A stretch of 64,000 nt of DNA from Siphonodentalium dalli (Eukaryota; Mollusca; Scaphopoda; Gadilida; Siphonodentaliidae), in the NCBI GenBank assembly GCA_032622095.1, contig CP136063.1, positions 36,368,106 through 36,432,105 on the forward strand, in the 5' to 3' direction. A program made the position numbers and the translations under genes. The notes under the pieces are model-generated. The model did no database searches, was not told the DNA's origin, and saw nothing but the letters and a program-made list of their open reading frames with translations. How positions within the stretch are numbered: position 1 is the stretch's first letter; each line of letters begins with the position of its first letter. Below are positions 1-12,779 of the stretch, in pieces.

Positions 1-1633
1 AAAACTATCGCCCAATCTCACTACTAAGCTGCCTCAGTAAGTTGTTTGAAAAATGTATTACTAAACACTTCATGACTCACCTCCAGTTGAACAACATTTT
101 AACCAAACATCAGTCAGGATTCGTGCCCGCCGATTCAACTTCGTATCAATTATGTGGCATATATGACAATCTTAGTAGATCATTAGAACAGGGACACGAT
201 GTACGGTTACTATTTTTCGATATCAGCAAAGCTTTCGACAAAGTTTGGCACGAAGGCCTACTCTTTAAACTTCATTCTATAGGAATCCGCAATAATTTAC
301 TGCAATGGTTCAGATCGTATCTATATGACCGCCAGCAACGTGTTGTTTTAACCTCTGGCCAATCTGCATGGGGGAAGATAACAGCGGGAGTGCCCCAAGG
401 ATAAGTCCTTGGGCCAGTACTATTTCTTGTCTTTATCAATGACATAGTTGAAAATATGGAATGTGACATTCGGCTTTTCGCCGACGACACTTCACTCGCA
501 CTTGTCATCGACGACCCAAACATAGGAGCGACTATTTTACAGCATGATATCAATAGACTAGAATCGTGGTCCTCTAAATGGCTTGTCAAGTTTAATGCTC
601 TAAAAACAGAAGCATTGACATGCACTCGGAAACGTACGAAGCTTGTTCACCCAACGCTGTTCATGAACCAACAGCCTATTGAAGAAGTAGATACCCATAA
701 ACATCTTGGAGTTACTTTGAGTAAAACAGGAAGCTGGGGACCCCATATTGAACAAGTGATGAAAACCGCATGGAAACGCATTTCACTCTTGAGAAAATAT
801 CAATTCTATCTCGACAGAGCAGCTCTAGAAAAATGTTATTTTACAATGATAAGGTCAATCCTCGAATATTCTTGTGTTGTTTGGGATGGTTGTAGCCAGC
901 AAGAATCTGACAACATCGAAGATATACAATACGAAGCAGCTCGTATTGTGACAGGCGCGACTAGGTCTGTTAGTAATGTATCTCTTCTTAGAGAAACAAG
1001 TTGGGAAACCCTTAAATACGACGGAAAAAATATAAACTAAAATTATTTTATAAAATGGTGAAAGGTCAATCACCTGTCTATCTCAGAAACCTAGTTCCTC
1101 CTACTCACGGGCAGATATCACAACGTGAAACTAGACAGTCTAGCAAGCTTATGGTCCCTAGTTTTGACTATGACTATTACAAAAAATCGTTTCTCCCATC
1201 AACAACAATTTTGTGGAACAACCTAGACACGAACAAGGTAGCCATGGACTCACTGGCAACTTTCTCAAATTCTCTGGAACCAAAACGACAGATGACCTCT
1301 AAATGGTTATACCACGCTAACACGCGTGAAGCGCAAATTTTGCATGCCCGCCTCAGATTAAATTGTAGCAATCTGAATTACCACAAATATTCTAACTTCA
1401 TTGCCGACCAACCCATGTGTACCTGTGGTGAAGTAGAGGACACAGAACATTATTTAATTGAATGCCAATCATACAATGCACAGCGACTGTTATTTATGAA
1501 CGAATTATCTGATATATGTAACATTACCACCAATATACTTCTACATGGTTCTAATGAACTGTCTCAGGAAGATAACATAACGATTTTTCGAGAAGTTCAG
1601 AAGTACATTATTCGTACAAAAAGATTTAAATAA
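1..1633 (+). pseudogene. LINE-A: jockey-superfamily-type LINE, RT and C-terminal part, cut by window start
   Basis: Reverse transcriptase of a non-LTR retrotransposon, the enzyme that copies the element RNA at a nicked target. Visible in order: the DISKAFDKVWH block (about 218-252), GVPQG (about 390-404), LFADDTS with the catalytic ADD (about 472-495), then a C-terminal tail with a CTCGE...H...C zinc-like motif (about 1420-1465). The reading starts before base 1, so the endonuclease and RT fingers lie outside. An in-frame TAA follows GVPQG at 405-407, and a one-base shift near 1012-1022 moves the tail from frame 3 to frame 2. The CR1/jockey-like assignment rests on the RT motifs and tail. It is non-functional as it stands. 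Confidence 0.9.
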
Positions 1634-2965
<1,332 letters not shown>

Positions 2966-3638
2966 GATCCCCATGTAACTGTTTAAATAATCTGCACTCA
3001 AATTAATTAAATTAAGAATGTATGTATGTCAACGTGAATACTTTAATTTCTAAGCTGAGTGGATAGATAGTTCTAACTACTTATTTTGAAGTAAATTTGA
3101 CAAGTACTAACTCTTGTTGTCTTCAGGGTCCCAGTCTGTTCAGTCTTTACAGTCAGGTAAGCAACTCCACGGTCATTGCCTGTCTTGTTCCAAGCGACTC
3201 GTTCGAAGTTTTAATGCAAATGGATAGGGTCCAGATCCATATTATTTGATTATGGTATGACAGAACCGTATGTTGATATATGTTACGACCAAAGGAAGTT
3301 AATTAATAAGTGTACGTTATGCAACAATAAAACAAATGTAATTTTCCACCCTCCGCATTGGTCTCCGGTATTTCGGAATACCTGTGCGTTTATTCTGCTC
3401 CCAAGAGGGAGAATATAAAATGAATTTACAGAAAACTATATCATTTAGATTTTATAAATGGTATATAATCGGTGACCATATTCATGATGTCCCAAAAAAC
3501 GTTGAACACACAAATGATCGCAACCTTTACAATGTGTTTCCAATCACAATTGATTATTTAGGCAATGCAAGTTACCGGAGTACTCCGTGCAAACTAATCG
3601 AGTACGCTCAATAAGAATTGCACCACAAAATGATTTTC
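2966..3638. other. No gene recognised; possible 30-nt micro-exon
   Basis: Mostly AT-rich, low-information sequence. At 3127-3156 a 30-nt block is preceded by a pyrimidine-rich tract ending in AG and followed by GTAAGC, a plausible acceptor/donor pair. Nothing else supports a gene here. Confidence 0.3.
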
Positions 3639-3690
3639 TTAAAGGTACTCAATCCAATTCGATTTTCATCAGATTCCAACAACAAAAGTT
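3639..3690 (+). repeat. One end of a TTAA MITE (same family as 51952-52429)
   Basis: Begins TTAAAGGTACTCAATCC and continues to GATTCCAACAACAA. Both blocks match the reverse complement of the right end of the MITE at 51952-52429. I could not find a matching second terminus, so this looks like a solo or diverged end. Confidence 0.55.
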
Positions 3691-4359
3691 TTTGAAATGC
3701 CGCTTAAGTTATCAGAATCGAGTAATAAGCGACTTGCCAATCGCCGCCATTTTGATATGACGTATTTGTCCCTCATTCTTTTCCAGCGTCGTTATCTTTT
3801 TTTTTTAGATTCGCGATGCCTGCGTTTCTGTTAGATCGTATTTGTCTCTTCCAGAACAATGGTCCATGCGTGTTGACAATAATTTGGTGGTTATTGTAAT
3901 CTATAGTACAAGGGTTTTTTTAGACAGGAATATAATAATAACTAATTATGTTGAGATGCCTTTGTATTTCAAGCCTATATACGGTATAATAAAATGTACG
4001 ATTGTCGTGCATGTGCTGAATATATTTCTCTCTCTCTCTTATAGAATATAGGAATGGTAGACAACTATTATACCATGTCGTTAATTTATACTCTGGCTAC
4101 GCACGTAGAATTGGGAACTTTGTTATGTTCTGACGGGGAACTTCATATATATTTGTAGCATTCAACAAACGAAGCAGGGAATATATTTCTTTGTTAATGT
4201 ACATGTTCCTTGATAATGTTTTCACAGTAGGGGCCATTAGTCCAGGAGATATTGGTCGACCTCTGCACCCCCAGGACTTAACTTCACCCCAATAATGTTC
4301 TTCCTTAAGGTCTCCTCTAATTTTTTTCACTTGTTAACAAGAAAAAAAAGTGGCCGCAG
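3691..4359. other. No gene recognised
   Basis: AT-rich sequence without a convincing reading frame. A CGCCGCCATTTTGATATG block near 3744 resembles the inverted form of the ATGGCGGC motif that is abundant in the foldback element downstream. Confidence 0.4.
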
Positions 4360-5440
4360 AGACTCCAGACAAGATGGCGTCCATCATGGCGGCCATTTTT
4401 TATAAATGCACCAGGTCTATTTGATCGCCGTTATAGTAAAGATGTTGTCACATGTCGTCTTGTTTTCCACTCGATTCGTTATGCTAATATAAAACCCTTA
4501 CAAATTAGCTAAAAATCCGATACCAGAATCCAATGTGGCGGCCAAGATGGCCGCCGAAATGTGAAAATATGCTATTTTTCTGTCATGTTACCACCTTTCG
4601 TTTGTCTCTGTGGGAAAATGTTAGAATTTTGCGTCATGTTATACATTTATCATATAGAGGAGTCATTGGCGAACACATGGAGACCATAATATGCATTCAT
4701 TGCGGGATATATTTGTCCGATATCACGTTTTCCCAAATGCCGGTATCATAGGTCAAAGCCGAATCTCCGTTAATAACGCGATGTTATGTTTCGAATCAAT
4801 GAATGGTATTGGTATTGCTATTATAACAACACCCATGCATATATATTTGCAGGAGATACTCAAGCTAGGATTCCTCTTATACCTGAGTTGAGGAATATTT
4901 ACCCAAATCCAAGATGGCGGCCAAAATGGCCAACAGAAATAAAAGATCGCCGAAAATCGCTGATTTTAAAATCAGTGAGCATTATTGTCATGACAACTCC
5001 ACACCTGCTTACTATTGTAAGTTGGGATCACTTAGGCGAAGAACTTTCCTTGTACCATATCCAAATAAAAGTCTCCCAAATCCAAAATGGCGCCCACAAT
5101 GGCGGACAGATTTTGAAAAATCACAGAAATTCCCTCATATTCACATCATTGGGCATTGTTGTCGAGACAACTCCATCCATGCGTACAGTTGAGTTGGAAA
5201 TACTGAGGTGAAGTAATTACCTTACATCTCATGCAAGAAGTGGTTTTCCAAATCGAAGATGGCGGCCAAAATGGCGACCGAAATTTGAATACACGCCTAC
5301 ATTCCTTTACTTTCTTAGGATGGGCGTTATTGTTTCGCAATTTCTACCCACCATTACATGTTGATATGTATGAATTATTCATTAGGGTTTGGCAAGTGAT
5401 ACTCACAGTCAATATGGCGGCCAAACTGGCGGGCAGAAAT
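4360..5440 (+). repeat. Tandem ~170-bp subrepeats carrying ATGGCGGC motifs
   Basis: AAGATGGCGGCC-like cores recur near 4371, 4541, 4911, 5088, 5259 and 5413, mostly 156-177 bp apart. Each is followed by an AAATGGC block and a GAAAT-rich stretch. The units are diverged rather than perfect copies. Confidence 0.7.
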
Positions 5441-6490
5441 TGAAAAGAAGCCGATATTATCACATACTAATTTAAACATTTTGTCATAATATTGATTTGT
5501 AAAAACGAAATGGTACAAAATATAAGTCATCTATTATTTCCAATGTAAGTCGTAGCCTTTTGGAAGGATGAAAACCCACAATCGCGCTGTGGCATTTCAA
5601 AATCCATTCTCCACTAAGGGCTCATACTGGCCGTAACCGTGTATGGGTGCGCCGAATAGTCATATTATGACTTCCAAGAATCAAAACAACAGTACCTGAG
5701 CTTATTCTGAATTGCCACATTCAGCATTATCTAGACTCGTTTCCGTCTCTTCGTCAGATTAATCTATCTCACTCACAACAACAGTTCACCACTCTTCTGT
5801 GTAGAAGGGTGCCACTAATCGGAATGTTTCAAACAATACATATGCCGGTGTCCAGCTCGTGTTTGTTTCGAAAGCTTGGAATTCTTAGCGAGCTTCATTC
5901 GTGGTATAGCTTATGGTATAATTCAGATGCTACATATGGGGTATATGCGTCATCTTGTGCGATACACTATAAAGGTATTCGGTCGATGCGTATACTAGCT
6001 TTCAGAAGGTTCTATCTGCGTATTGTCAGCTTTGGTGACATAATGGGGATAACAACGTGTACACCTGGTGATTTTCCCAAACAGCCACTTCTCAATATAT
6101 GGTTCATCAATTCACATACTCATCTAATGCACTGACGTACCCGGACAACTTCTGTATATGGCTTCGAATGTTGAAAGCCCGACATTTGACGGATGCATTT
6201 CTGCTAAGGCGAAGAAGACCATAATGCATAATATACCCAAACTCCTTGAACATGATCATAATAACAAGCTTGTTGGCGTCCAGCAATCGTCTCACCGAAC
6301 AGATCCAAGCAGATGATAACAATACACACGGTGCTAGCTTGTGGGTATGTGTCATGATAGTGGAAATGAAATTGGACCATGACTGCACCGCCCATTATTT
6401 TGTTATGTTTTAGATTCAGACAGGATCTCATGTGTGGCTTTGCTTTCCTTGTATGCTAAGATGGTATGTTCCCATCCGTTTGGAAGCCGT
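5122..6490 (+). repeat. Left inverted arm of the foldback element
   Basis: Starts CACAGAAATTCCCTCATATT and runs to about 6490. Reverse-complement matches to 7085-8406 are visible in many separate blocks, among them the CGGCGCACC block near 7850 and the ATCCGTTTGGAAGCC block near 6475. Both arms have many small indels, so the element is old. Short open stretches in the arm are not conserved between arms and are not treated as genes. Confidence 0.75.
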
Positions 6491-7084
6491 TCTTAAACAC
6501 TGGACCAGGAGTATGCCATTGGCTACTGCTGTATAAGCCCCACCAAGACTGTGTGTAGTCTTAACGGCGATACCTTTGATAGTTGGTTGATATGTAATAC
6601 TCACGCTGGGTGGTATGGTTCAAGAAATTACAAATGCCATCAACAAAAGGGTGAAATGTTCAACGCGAAGAACATCCAGAGGAATGTTACGTTGATGAGC
6701 TCTTGCATTCAGTTCAACAAACGTTGGTACACCAAGTGATTTCTTGGTAACATCACCATTGCGACCATTTTCCTACATGAGACATTAACTACTATATTTT
6801 AAAGTTATATATATAAAGCTATATGATCATAAAGGTCGCGTTCACCAACGTCCACAGCCATTGCCATCGAGACTGTAAATTGTTCTTTCAATACATAGTG
6901 AAATAAATGCACCACAGTTCCTGACATTTTCTTGAATAATACCGCCCACATACTGACACTAACCCCGAGAGAGGATAACAAAACACGCATACATTCATGC
7001 TATAAAGACATTATCCTTTAGTCCATCCGACTGTTTTGAGGGAGGCTAGCATAGTATTATCCAGACAAAAGTGTACGTAGTTGC
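6491..7084. other. Loop of the foldback element, no gene recognised
   Basis: Unpaired centre of the foldback. I see no transposase-like reading frame, only short open stretches. Confidence 0.5.
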
Positions 7085-8406
7085 ATCAGAAAGGCTTCGA
7101 AACGGATGTGGAAATACAATCTTACCACACCAAATAAAACCGACACGCATGACATTCGATATCTTAAACGTGCACCAGGTATAGGGGTGGTGTATACAGT
7201 TGCCCATTTCATTCCCACTATCATGGCGCATGTCCACAAACTAGCACCGCGAGCATTGTTCTTCTCTGCTGGGAGATATTCGACGAGACAACTGCGGGGC
7301 GTCACACAGTTTGCTTCCGATATGGTTAAGAAGCGTGGGTAGTCTGTACACTAGGGTCTTCTCCTTAGCAGATAGACATCTGTCCAAGGGAATGAGACAG
7401 CTAGCAACCTTCGAAACACTGTCGAAGTTGTCCACACATGCCAATGCGTTCGCTGAGTTTGTGAGTTGACGAACCATCTATGGAGAAGTGACTAGCTTAC
7501 TGGTTCGCCAGGTGTACATTTCGTTATCCCATGGGGTATGAGACACATACATAGAGATGACCTTCTGTAAGCTTGTATACACATTGGCCATATGCCTTCC
7601 TAGTTCAAGATGGCGCACAAATATCATAGTTAGCAAATATTTAAAATCGTAAACTAGACACCGGAAAATGAATTGTTTGAATCGTTATGATTAGAGGGAC
7701 CCTACTCCCAGGAAGTGGTAAATACTTTGTCGGTGTGAGCGACCTATATTTATCAGACAAAGAAATGGAAGCTGGTCCAGATAATTATGGACGTGACGTG
7801 GCAAATCAGAATCTGTTATCAGGTAATTGTTCTGATATAACTATTCGGCGCACCTACGCTTACGGCCATTATCGGCGCTAAGTGGAGACTGGATTTCGAA
7901 ATGCCACATCGCGATAGTAATTGTGGTTTTTCATCTTTCCAGAAGGATACGAGCTATGTTATGCGTTTTGATACCTTAAAGTTGAACTAGTAGATGGTTT
8001 ATGTACAGTTTCGTCCATACATATCGATATTATGACAAAAAGTTGAAATTAATATGTGAAAATATCGATTTCTTATCAATTTCTAGCCGCCAATTTAGCA
8101 GCGATCTTGGCTGTGAGTATCAATTGCCAAACCCTAATGAATACTTCATGTTACTATTCCACATCAACATGTAATGGTGGATAGAAATCGCGAAACAATA
8201 ACGCCCATCGTAAGAAAGTAAAGGAATGTAGACTTGTTTTCAAATTTCGGTCGCCATTTTGGCCGCCATCTTCGATTTGGAAAACAATTTCTTGCATGAG
8301 ATGTAATGTAATTACTTCACCTCAGTATTTCCAACTCAATTGTAAGCATGGGTGGAGTTGTCTCGACAATTATGCCCAATGATGTGAATATGAGGGAATT
8401 TCTGTG
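7085..8406 (-). repeat. Right inverted arm of the foldback element
   Basis: Reverse complement of 5122-6490 with frequent small differences. It ends in TTTCTGTG at 8406, followed by six bases and then 18S sequence. The left arm family extends further out as subrepeats, so this arm was shortened at the rDNA junction. Confidence 0.75.
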
Positions 8407-8412
8407 ATATAT

Positions 8413-9008
8413 TCCTCGTTAAAGGGTTTAAAGTGTACTCATTCCGATTACGGGGCCTCGATAGAGTCCCGCATCGTTATTTTTCGTCACTACCTCCCCG
8501 TTCGAGGAGTGGGTAATTTGCGCGCCTGCTGCCTTCCTTGGATGTGGTAGCCGTTTCTCATGCTCCCTCTCCGGAATCGAACCCTGATTCCCCGTTACCC
8601 GTTACAACCACGGTAGGCATGTCGCGTACCGTCGACAGTTGATAGGGCAGACACTTGAAAGATGCGTCGCCGGCTCGAGGGCCGTGCGATCTGCGGAATG
8701 TTATTCAGAGTCACCAAAGCTGAGACCGGGCCGCTGCTGCGACGCCGAAACGCCGAGACCGGACACCCGCGTCGGTTTTGTTCTAATAAAAGCGCTCTTC
8801 CCCGCCCCGCGAAGGGAGGGTCGGAGCTTGTTTGCACGTATTAGCTCTAGAATTGCCACAGTTATCCGAGTAGGATATGCACCATCTAAGGAACCTCGAC
8901 TGATTTAATGAGCCATTCGCGGTTTCGCTATGCTAAGAGCCTGTACTTAGACATGCATGGCTTAATCTTTGAGACAAGCATATGACTACTGGCAGGATCA
9001 ACCAGGTA
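8413..9008 (-). rRNA. 18S rRNA, 5' 596 nt only
   Basis: On the minus strand the sequence opens with the near-universal SSU start TACCTGGTTGATCCTGCCAG, complementary to 8989-9008. Other conserved SSU blocks follow, including CTACCACATCCAAGGAAGGC and GAGTACACTTTAAACCC. The gene stops at AACGAGGA (8413-8420), about one third of the way through an 18S. The conserved blocks look undamaged, which suggests a recent or selected copy, but without the remaining 18S it cannot make a ribosome. The variable regions are GC-rich. Confidence 0.97.
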
Positions 9009-9486
9009 GCTGTGCGTCGCACTCGTCGGTCGACTTACGAAGGTTGCCCCTCTACGCCTGCGATGTGCTTCGAGCCGTGCGATGGGATGGCGGAAGAAAA
9101 AGCCTGTTCGGGGGAAAAACGGGCGTTTGTCCGGTCCGTGTTCCGCCCCCGAACGTAGAGATTTTCCGAGTGCCCCGGGCGGGCGGCTGGCCAGGCCGAG
9201 ATTGTCCGAAGTCCGAGGCCTTCTCTCCCGGTCATCCCGCGCTGTGTAGGTCGCCTCTTCGCCATCGGGAAAGAGTCCGACCAGGCCGTCATCAGAAAGT
9301 TCGCGATCGACGGCCGGGGACGCGCTGTGGCTGCGGCAGACTGGCTTCCCTCCCGTTTTCAATGTTGGAGTTCGGCTTTGGGCCCGCGGCAGACTTACGA
9401 CGCTCGTCCCCCTTTTTCGAGTCTCGATAGCGGCCGTTCGAACCGATACCGGTCAGGGCGCGGAGGCGATCGGCGATCGATCGTCC
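9009..9486 (-). other. 5' external transcribed spacer of rDNA (partial)
   Basis: GC-rich sequence immediately upstream of the 18S start on the same strand, sharply different in composition from the AT-rich surroundings. This is what a 45S pre-rRNA leader looks like. It ends near 9486, where the composition changes and a PHD-finger reading frame begins. No rDNA promoter can be identified by eye. Confidence 0.8.
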
Positions 9487-10760
9487 CACATGATCGTCTA
9501 CGTCATCCATATGATGTTCTTCCAGGGTAGTGATGCAGTTTATACACATAGACGAGTTGTCAGGTTGTTTCATGATGCATTGGCTGTGGAATGTCTTTGC
9601 ACACTCTACACAGTTTATAGATGTACCGGTAATATCTTCATTGCATGCGTAGCATATCATATGTTCATCGCATTCGTCTAACAGCAATGAGCTTGCGATA
9701 GAGTAGTTCATGTTGCTCTCATATAGGGATGTCAGTCTCTTTGTGGGGTCACCTGTTAAAACATCAGTATCATCATCAACGTCTATAACCGTAGGCTGAA
9801 TCACCCCTTGTTGGCTGTGGGTGTAGATACCAGACGTTGGTGAAGATTGAGTTGCTGTTATCTTCGCTGTTGTTTGATAGTTGGGTGATTTAGATACTTT
9901 CGTCACACAGCATGTTTTACATCTGTATTTCTGAGGATTTCGTCAGGTGATAGTTTGTCACATTTGTAGTGTACCCATTGGTCACAGGTGTCGCACTTCA
10001 CAGCTCTGGATTTGACGTTACGTTTACACACAAGACACGGAGTATCTGGAGTGGACGTTATTCGTTCTTCTTCAGCATTTTTCAGTGATTTGTTAGGCTT
10101 TTGTTGTCTTGACAATCTAGATGTACCAGGAGACCCACCACTGTTGGTCACAGGCTGCGATGTTTTTGTGATCTCTTTAAGTAACATGTCTAAACGCTCT
10201 CTCAATGTACGATTCAGCTCCTTCATATTCACTTTCTTCCCATTCAGGGTGACATTTTCAATTAGATTATGCACATCATGAATATCTTCTTTGAAGAATT
10301 CGTCTGTCGCTGGACCATTTATGAGAAAGCTACACTGTGTTGTGTATACGTTTATTGTGTATGCATGTTGATTGGATTTATACACCTGGATGACGTACTC
10401 CACGGCAAGCATACCTGCGTCGACTCCAGTTCTTACATTCGCTGTACCTTTTAAACGAGGGTATTGGTTGTAATAGCAGAGAAGCGCCTCCTTGAATAGT
10501 TCAAAAGTTATTACATCCGCCGTTCCAGTGATTCCTCCTCCAGTGACTTTGTATTTCACACATATTGGTCTGTTGGTAGATTCAATCTTCTTAACGATTG
10601 CCCGTTTTTTGTTCAGATGGAATGGTTTAATAAGCACGTTTGTATTGCTGTTGCAGCCACTACGGACAGTGATGACGGATTTCAAATCCTTGGAATTCTC
10701 ACTTTCTGGGTCGATTTTAGCTAAGTCCAATACAGGCGTTTTTTGTGGAGAAATCACCAT
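9487..10760 (-). pseudogene. PHD-finger ORF, probable LINE ORF1, frameshifted and fused to rDNA
   Basis: Starts at the ATG complementary to 10758-10760. The first ~180 codons form a domain I do not recognise. A PHD-type zinc finger follows (CLVCKRNV...CDTCDQWVHYKC), broken by a one-base shift near 9930-9940; the next Cys pair reads RCKTCC in the other frame. A second PHD-like module (CYACNED...CVECAKTFHSQC...CINC) lies at about 9535-9670. PHD fingers are known in ORF1 proteins of CR1-clade and related LINEs, so ORF1 is the best guess; a host PHD protein is the alternative. The frame then runs into 5' ETS sequence and stops at 9292, so the natural C terminus is lost. Confidence 0.65.
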
Positions 10761-10769
10761 TTTGCACAC

Positions 10770-11436
10770 CGAGATTTGCGCGGGTTTCAGCTACAGTTAA
10801 TCAATCTGCACTCCGCTCACCTTGTGTCACAGAAAACCGGTTGACAAGCGGCGACAATGCCGATGTTGTTGTTGTTGACACTTCAATCTTCAAAATGGCC
10901 GCCGTAGAATTATTCCAGGTCACCGATATTTGTTGTAAGTGGAAAATTCAATCAGCAAAAAAGTTAATTTCGGAAGACGAACGACCGAGCACGTTGCTAA
11001 AGCAAACTTAAAAGACATGGATTAAAATATTTAAAACATTTGTCGTTAAAAGCGTTAAAAGACGATAAAATTCAATAAAACACCGGTACCGCCTTCCTTC
11101 ACCGGAAATCGAGCATGCATCCCATGCAAAATATGTTTTACCCCCGAGGCCAAGGAAATAGTAAATTGCGAGAGTTAATTCGGATTATGCATCTTTAACT
11201 GAGTCCGTATCTGGGACTTTCCACACAGTATATCACCGACTATTCAGTCAAAATGTTCGCCCCAAACACCTGTATTAAAAAGATATATAATACTTGATAA
11301 AGGTTACTAGATAGCCGAAAGCTCGTGTTTTTTAAAAACTCAAATGAGTCTTAAATGGTGTTAATTTATTTTATTCCCATTTATTATTAACACAGACTCA
11401 TACGGCATATACTTCAATAATATAAAAGATATATAT
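10770..11436. other. No gene; fragment of TTAA MITE family near 11135-11172
   Basis: AT-rich sequence upstream of the PHD ORF. An AAAATGGCCGCC block lies near 10893. TTTTACCCCCGAGGCCAAGG (about 11137-11160) resembles the interior of the MITE at 51952-52429, so a decayed copy is likely. Confidence 0.4.
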
Positions 11437-11566
11437 AGATGGTGTAGAGGTGAGTATTGTCAAGTTGTACCCAAAGAAATTGATGGTAAGACTCAACTTC
11501 CGAGTCGCGTCATCCTACAATCAGTGTCTGTGGTACAACTTGACCATACACACCTCTACACCGTCT
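11437..11566. repeat. Hairpin, 34-bp arms, 62-nt loop
   Basis: AGATGGTGTAGAGGTGAG (from 11437) pairs with CACCTCTACACCGTCT (to 11566). The arms extend to GTCAAGTTGTAC/GTACAACTTGAC. Probably a small foldback MITE. Confidence 0.7.
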
Positions 11567-11582
11567 ATTTAATTCTTAATTA

Positions 11583-11868
11583 TTAAAGATCGATTATCTC
11601 TTTAAATAATGCATTTTAGATAGCTTCCTGTTTGCGAAACGTAAGAGTTGGAAATCCCTACCCGGAAACGATTCAAACATGCAACTTTTATCATTGTATT
11701 ATAATGTTCTAAATGAAGACTATAAATTAACGGTGGATTATCTCTTCCGCAACAGTATCTATATAGTTTCCTGGGTATTAAATAATAAATACGGATCGAT
11801 TCGTAATTATTATTTCATTCCCAGTTAACTATATATATAGTGTTGTGGAAGAGGTAATCAACCTTTAA
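11583..11868. repeat. Diverged TTAA MITE pieces, including a 142-bp palindrome (11727-11868)
   Basis: TTAAAGATCGATTATCTC at 11583 matches the end of the 528-bp MITE family. From 11727 a second unit runs TTAACGGTGGATTATCTC to ATCAACCTTTAA (11868); its two halves are near reverse complements around a centre at about 11798. Both ends carry TTAA. Confidence 0.6.
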
Positions 11869-12638
11869 ACTGAAAATGCCGAGAACATGCCCCAGAGTGC
11901 CAGCCGAGGATGGGGTTGACCCAGAGTGACCGCCGAGGAGATGTGTCCCAGATCCCACACGAGCCAGGGTGGACCAGATACAAGGAGGTTCACAAACCAG
12001 ACAACCTATTTTGACAGAAAAGTAAAACACCGCTCGCGAACAGGTATTGAATTGCTTTATTTCACTCAATCATATAAATTGTATGAGATACAGAGCGAAA
12101 AACGTATATACAGAGCTATGTACACAATGTTAGTATGGCCGTTGCGTTTGGCGTTCGAGGTCCGTAAGTGTAATTCGTCGTGTTCTACGTCAGGAGTGCG
12201 GTAAGCGATGGATGCTCCCCACACACTGGATTTAGAAGATGAAACCGAGAAATCGAAACTTTCGCGAAATGTGTTACTTTACCAGTGCATGTTTAACAAA
12301 AGCGAAAGTCATCAAATATATTCGAAGACGGGAGGGTTGTGAAATAGTTCAATCTTATGTAAAAGTAATTTTTAGCTTAAGTTATGCTATTTACAGAAAT
12401 GTGATGAATTATTGTCCAAAAAAGAAACACAACTGAATTGACGTTCAACGAATTTTGGATTGCGACGCAGTTACGTCGTCAACGCGTTTTATATTTAAGT
12501 AACCGTCGGTAACGTTTTCGTTTTTACGTAATATGAGTATAGTGTATAGAAAATGTCATATATTACCATCGCTCGGAAAACTACCGAATTTACATTACTC
12601 GTATTTATATTCACGCAGCACTATTAGAGATGGACTAT
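11869..12638. other. No gene recognised
   Basis: Open stretches near 11926-12204 and 12239-12436 show no recognisable motif and have the base composition of the surrounding spacer. Nothing else is supported. Confidence 0.4.
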
Positions 12639-12779
12639 CTCTTTAAATAACAAATTTGAAATAGTTGCGTGGGTATAAAATAATAAATATGAATTGAAGA
12701 CCCCAATCAGGAAACGCTTCTATTAATTAATATTTATTTTATTTTATTTTATGAATATTTTCTGAATATAATGCGATGA
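12639..12779 (+). repeat. Partial copy of the 528-bp TTAA MITE, left end
   Basis: Reads TAGAGATGGACTATCTC, then the family's GAAATAGTTGCGTGGGTAT and CTTCTATTAATTAATATT blocks, and breaks off in an ATTTT-rich run before the next copy. Confidence 0.65.

Larger units (their letters stand above)
4360..8406. mobile_element. Large foldback (FB-like) element, truncated at the rDNA junction
   Basis: Two long imperfect inverted arms (5122-6490 and 7085-8406) flank a loop of about 600 bp. Paired positions sum to about 13,530 throughout: for instance the block at 5257 pairs with 8272, the block near 5655 with 7840, and the block near 6345 with 7210. The left side continues outward as ~170-bp subrepeats to about 4360. 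The right side stops abruptly where 18S sequence starts, so the right arm appears cut. Long inverted arms built partly of tandem subrepeats are the known hallmark of foldback transposons. No transposase is visible. No target duplication can be assigned because one end is missing. Confidence 0.75.

Noticed and set aside
5809-7477. Several 60-108-codon frames in the foldback arms and loop
   Set aside because: They are not conserved between the two arms and lack motifs.
8560-8600. tRNA-like GGTTCGATTCC element
   Set aside because: It is part of conserved 18S rRNA, not a tRNA T-arm.
8595-9430. Open reading frames of 80-150 codons on both strands in the GC-rich block
   Set aside because: They lie in 18S and 5' ETS sequence, and high GC lowers stop-codon frequency. 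No protein motif.
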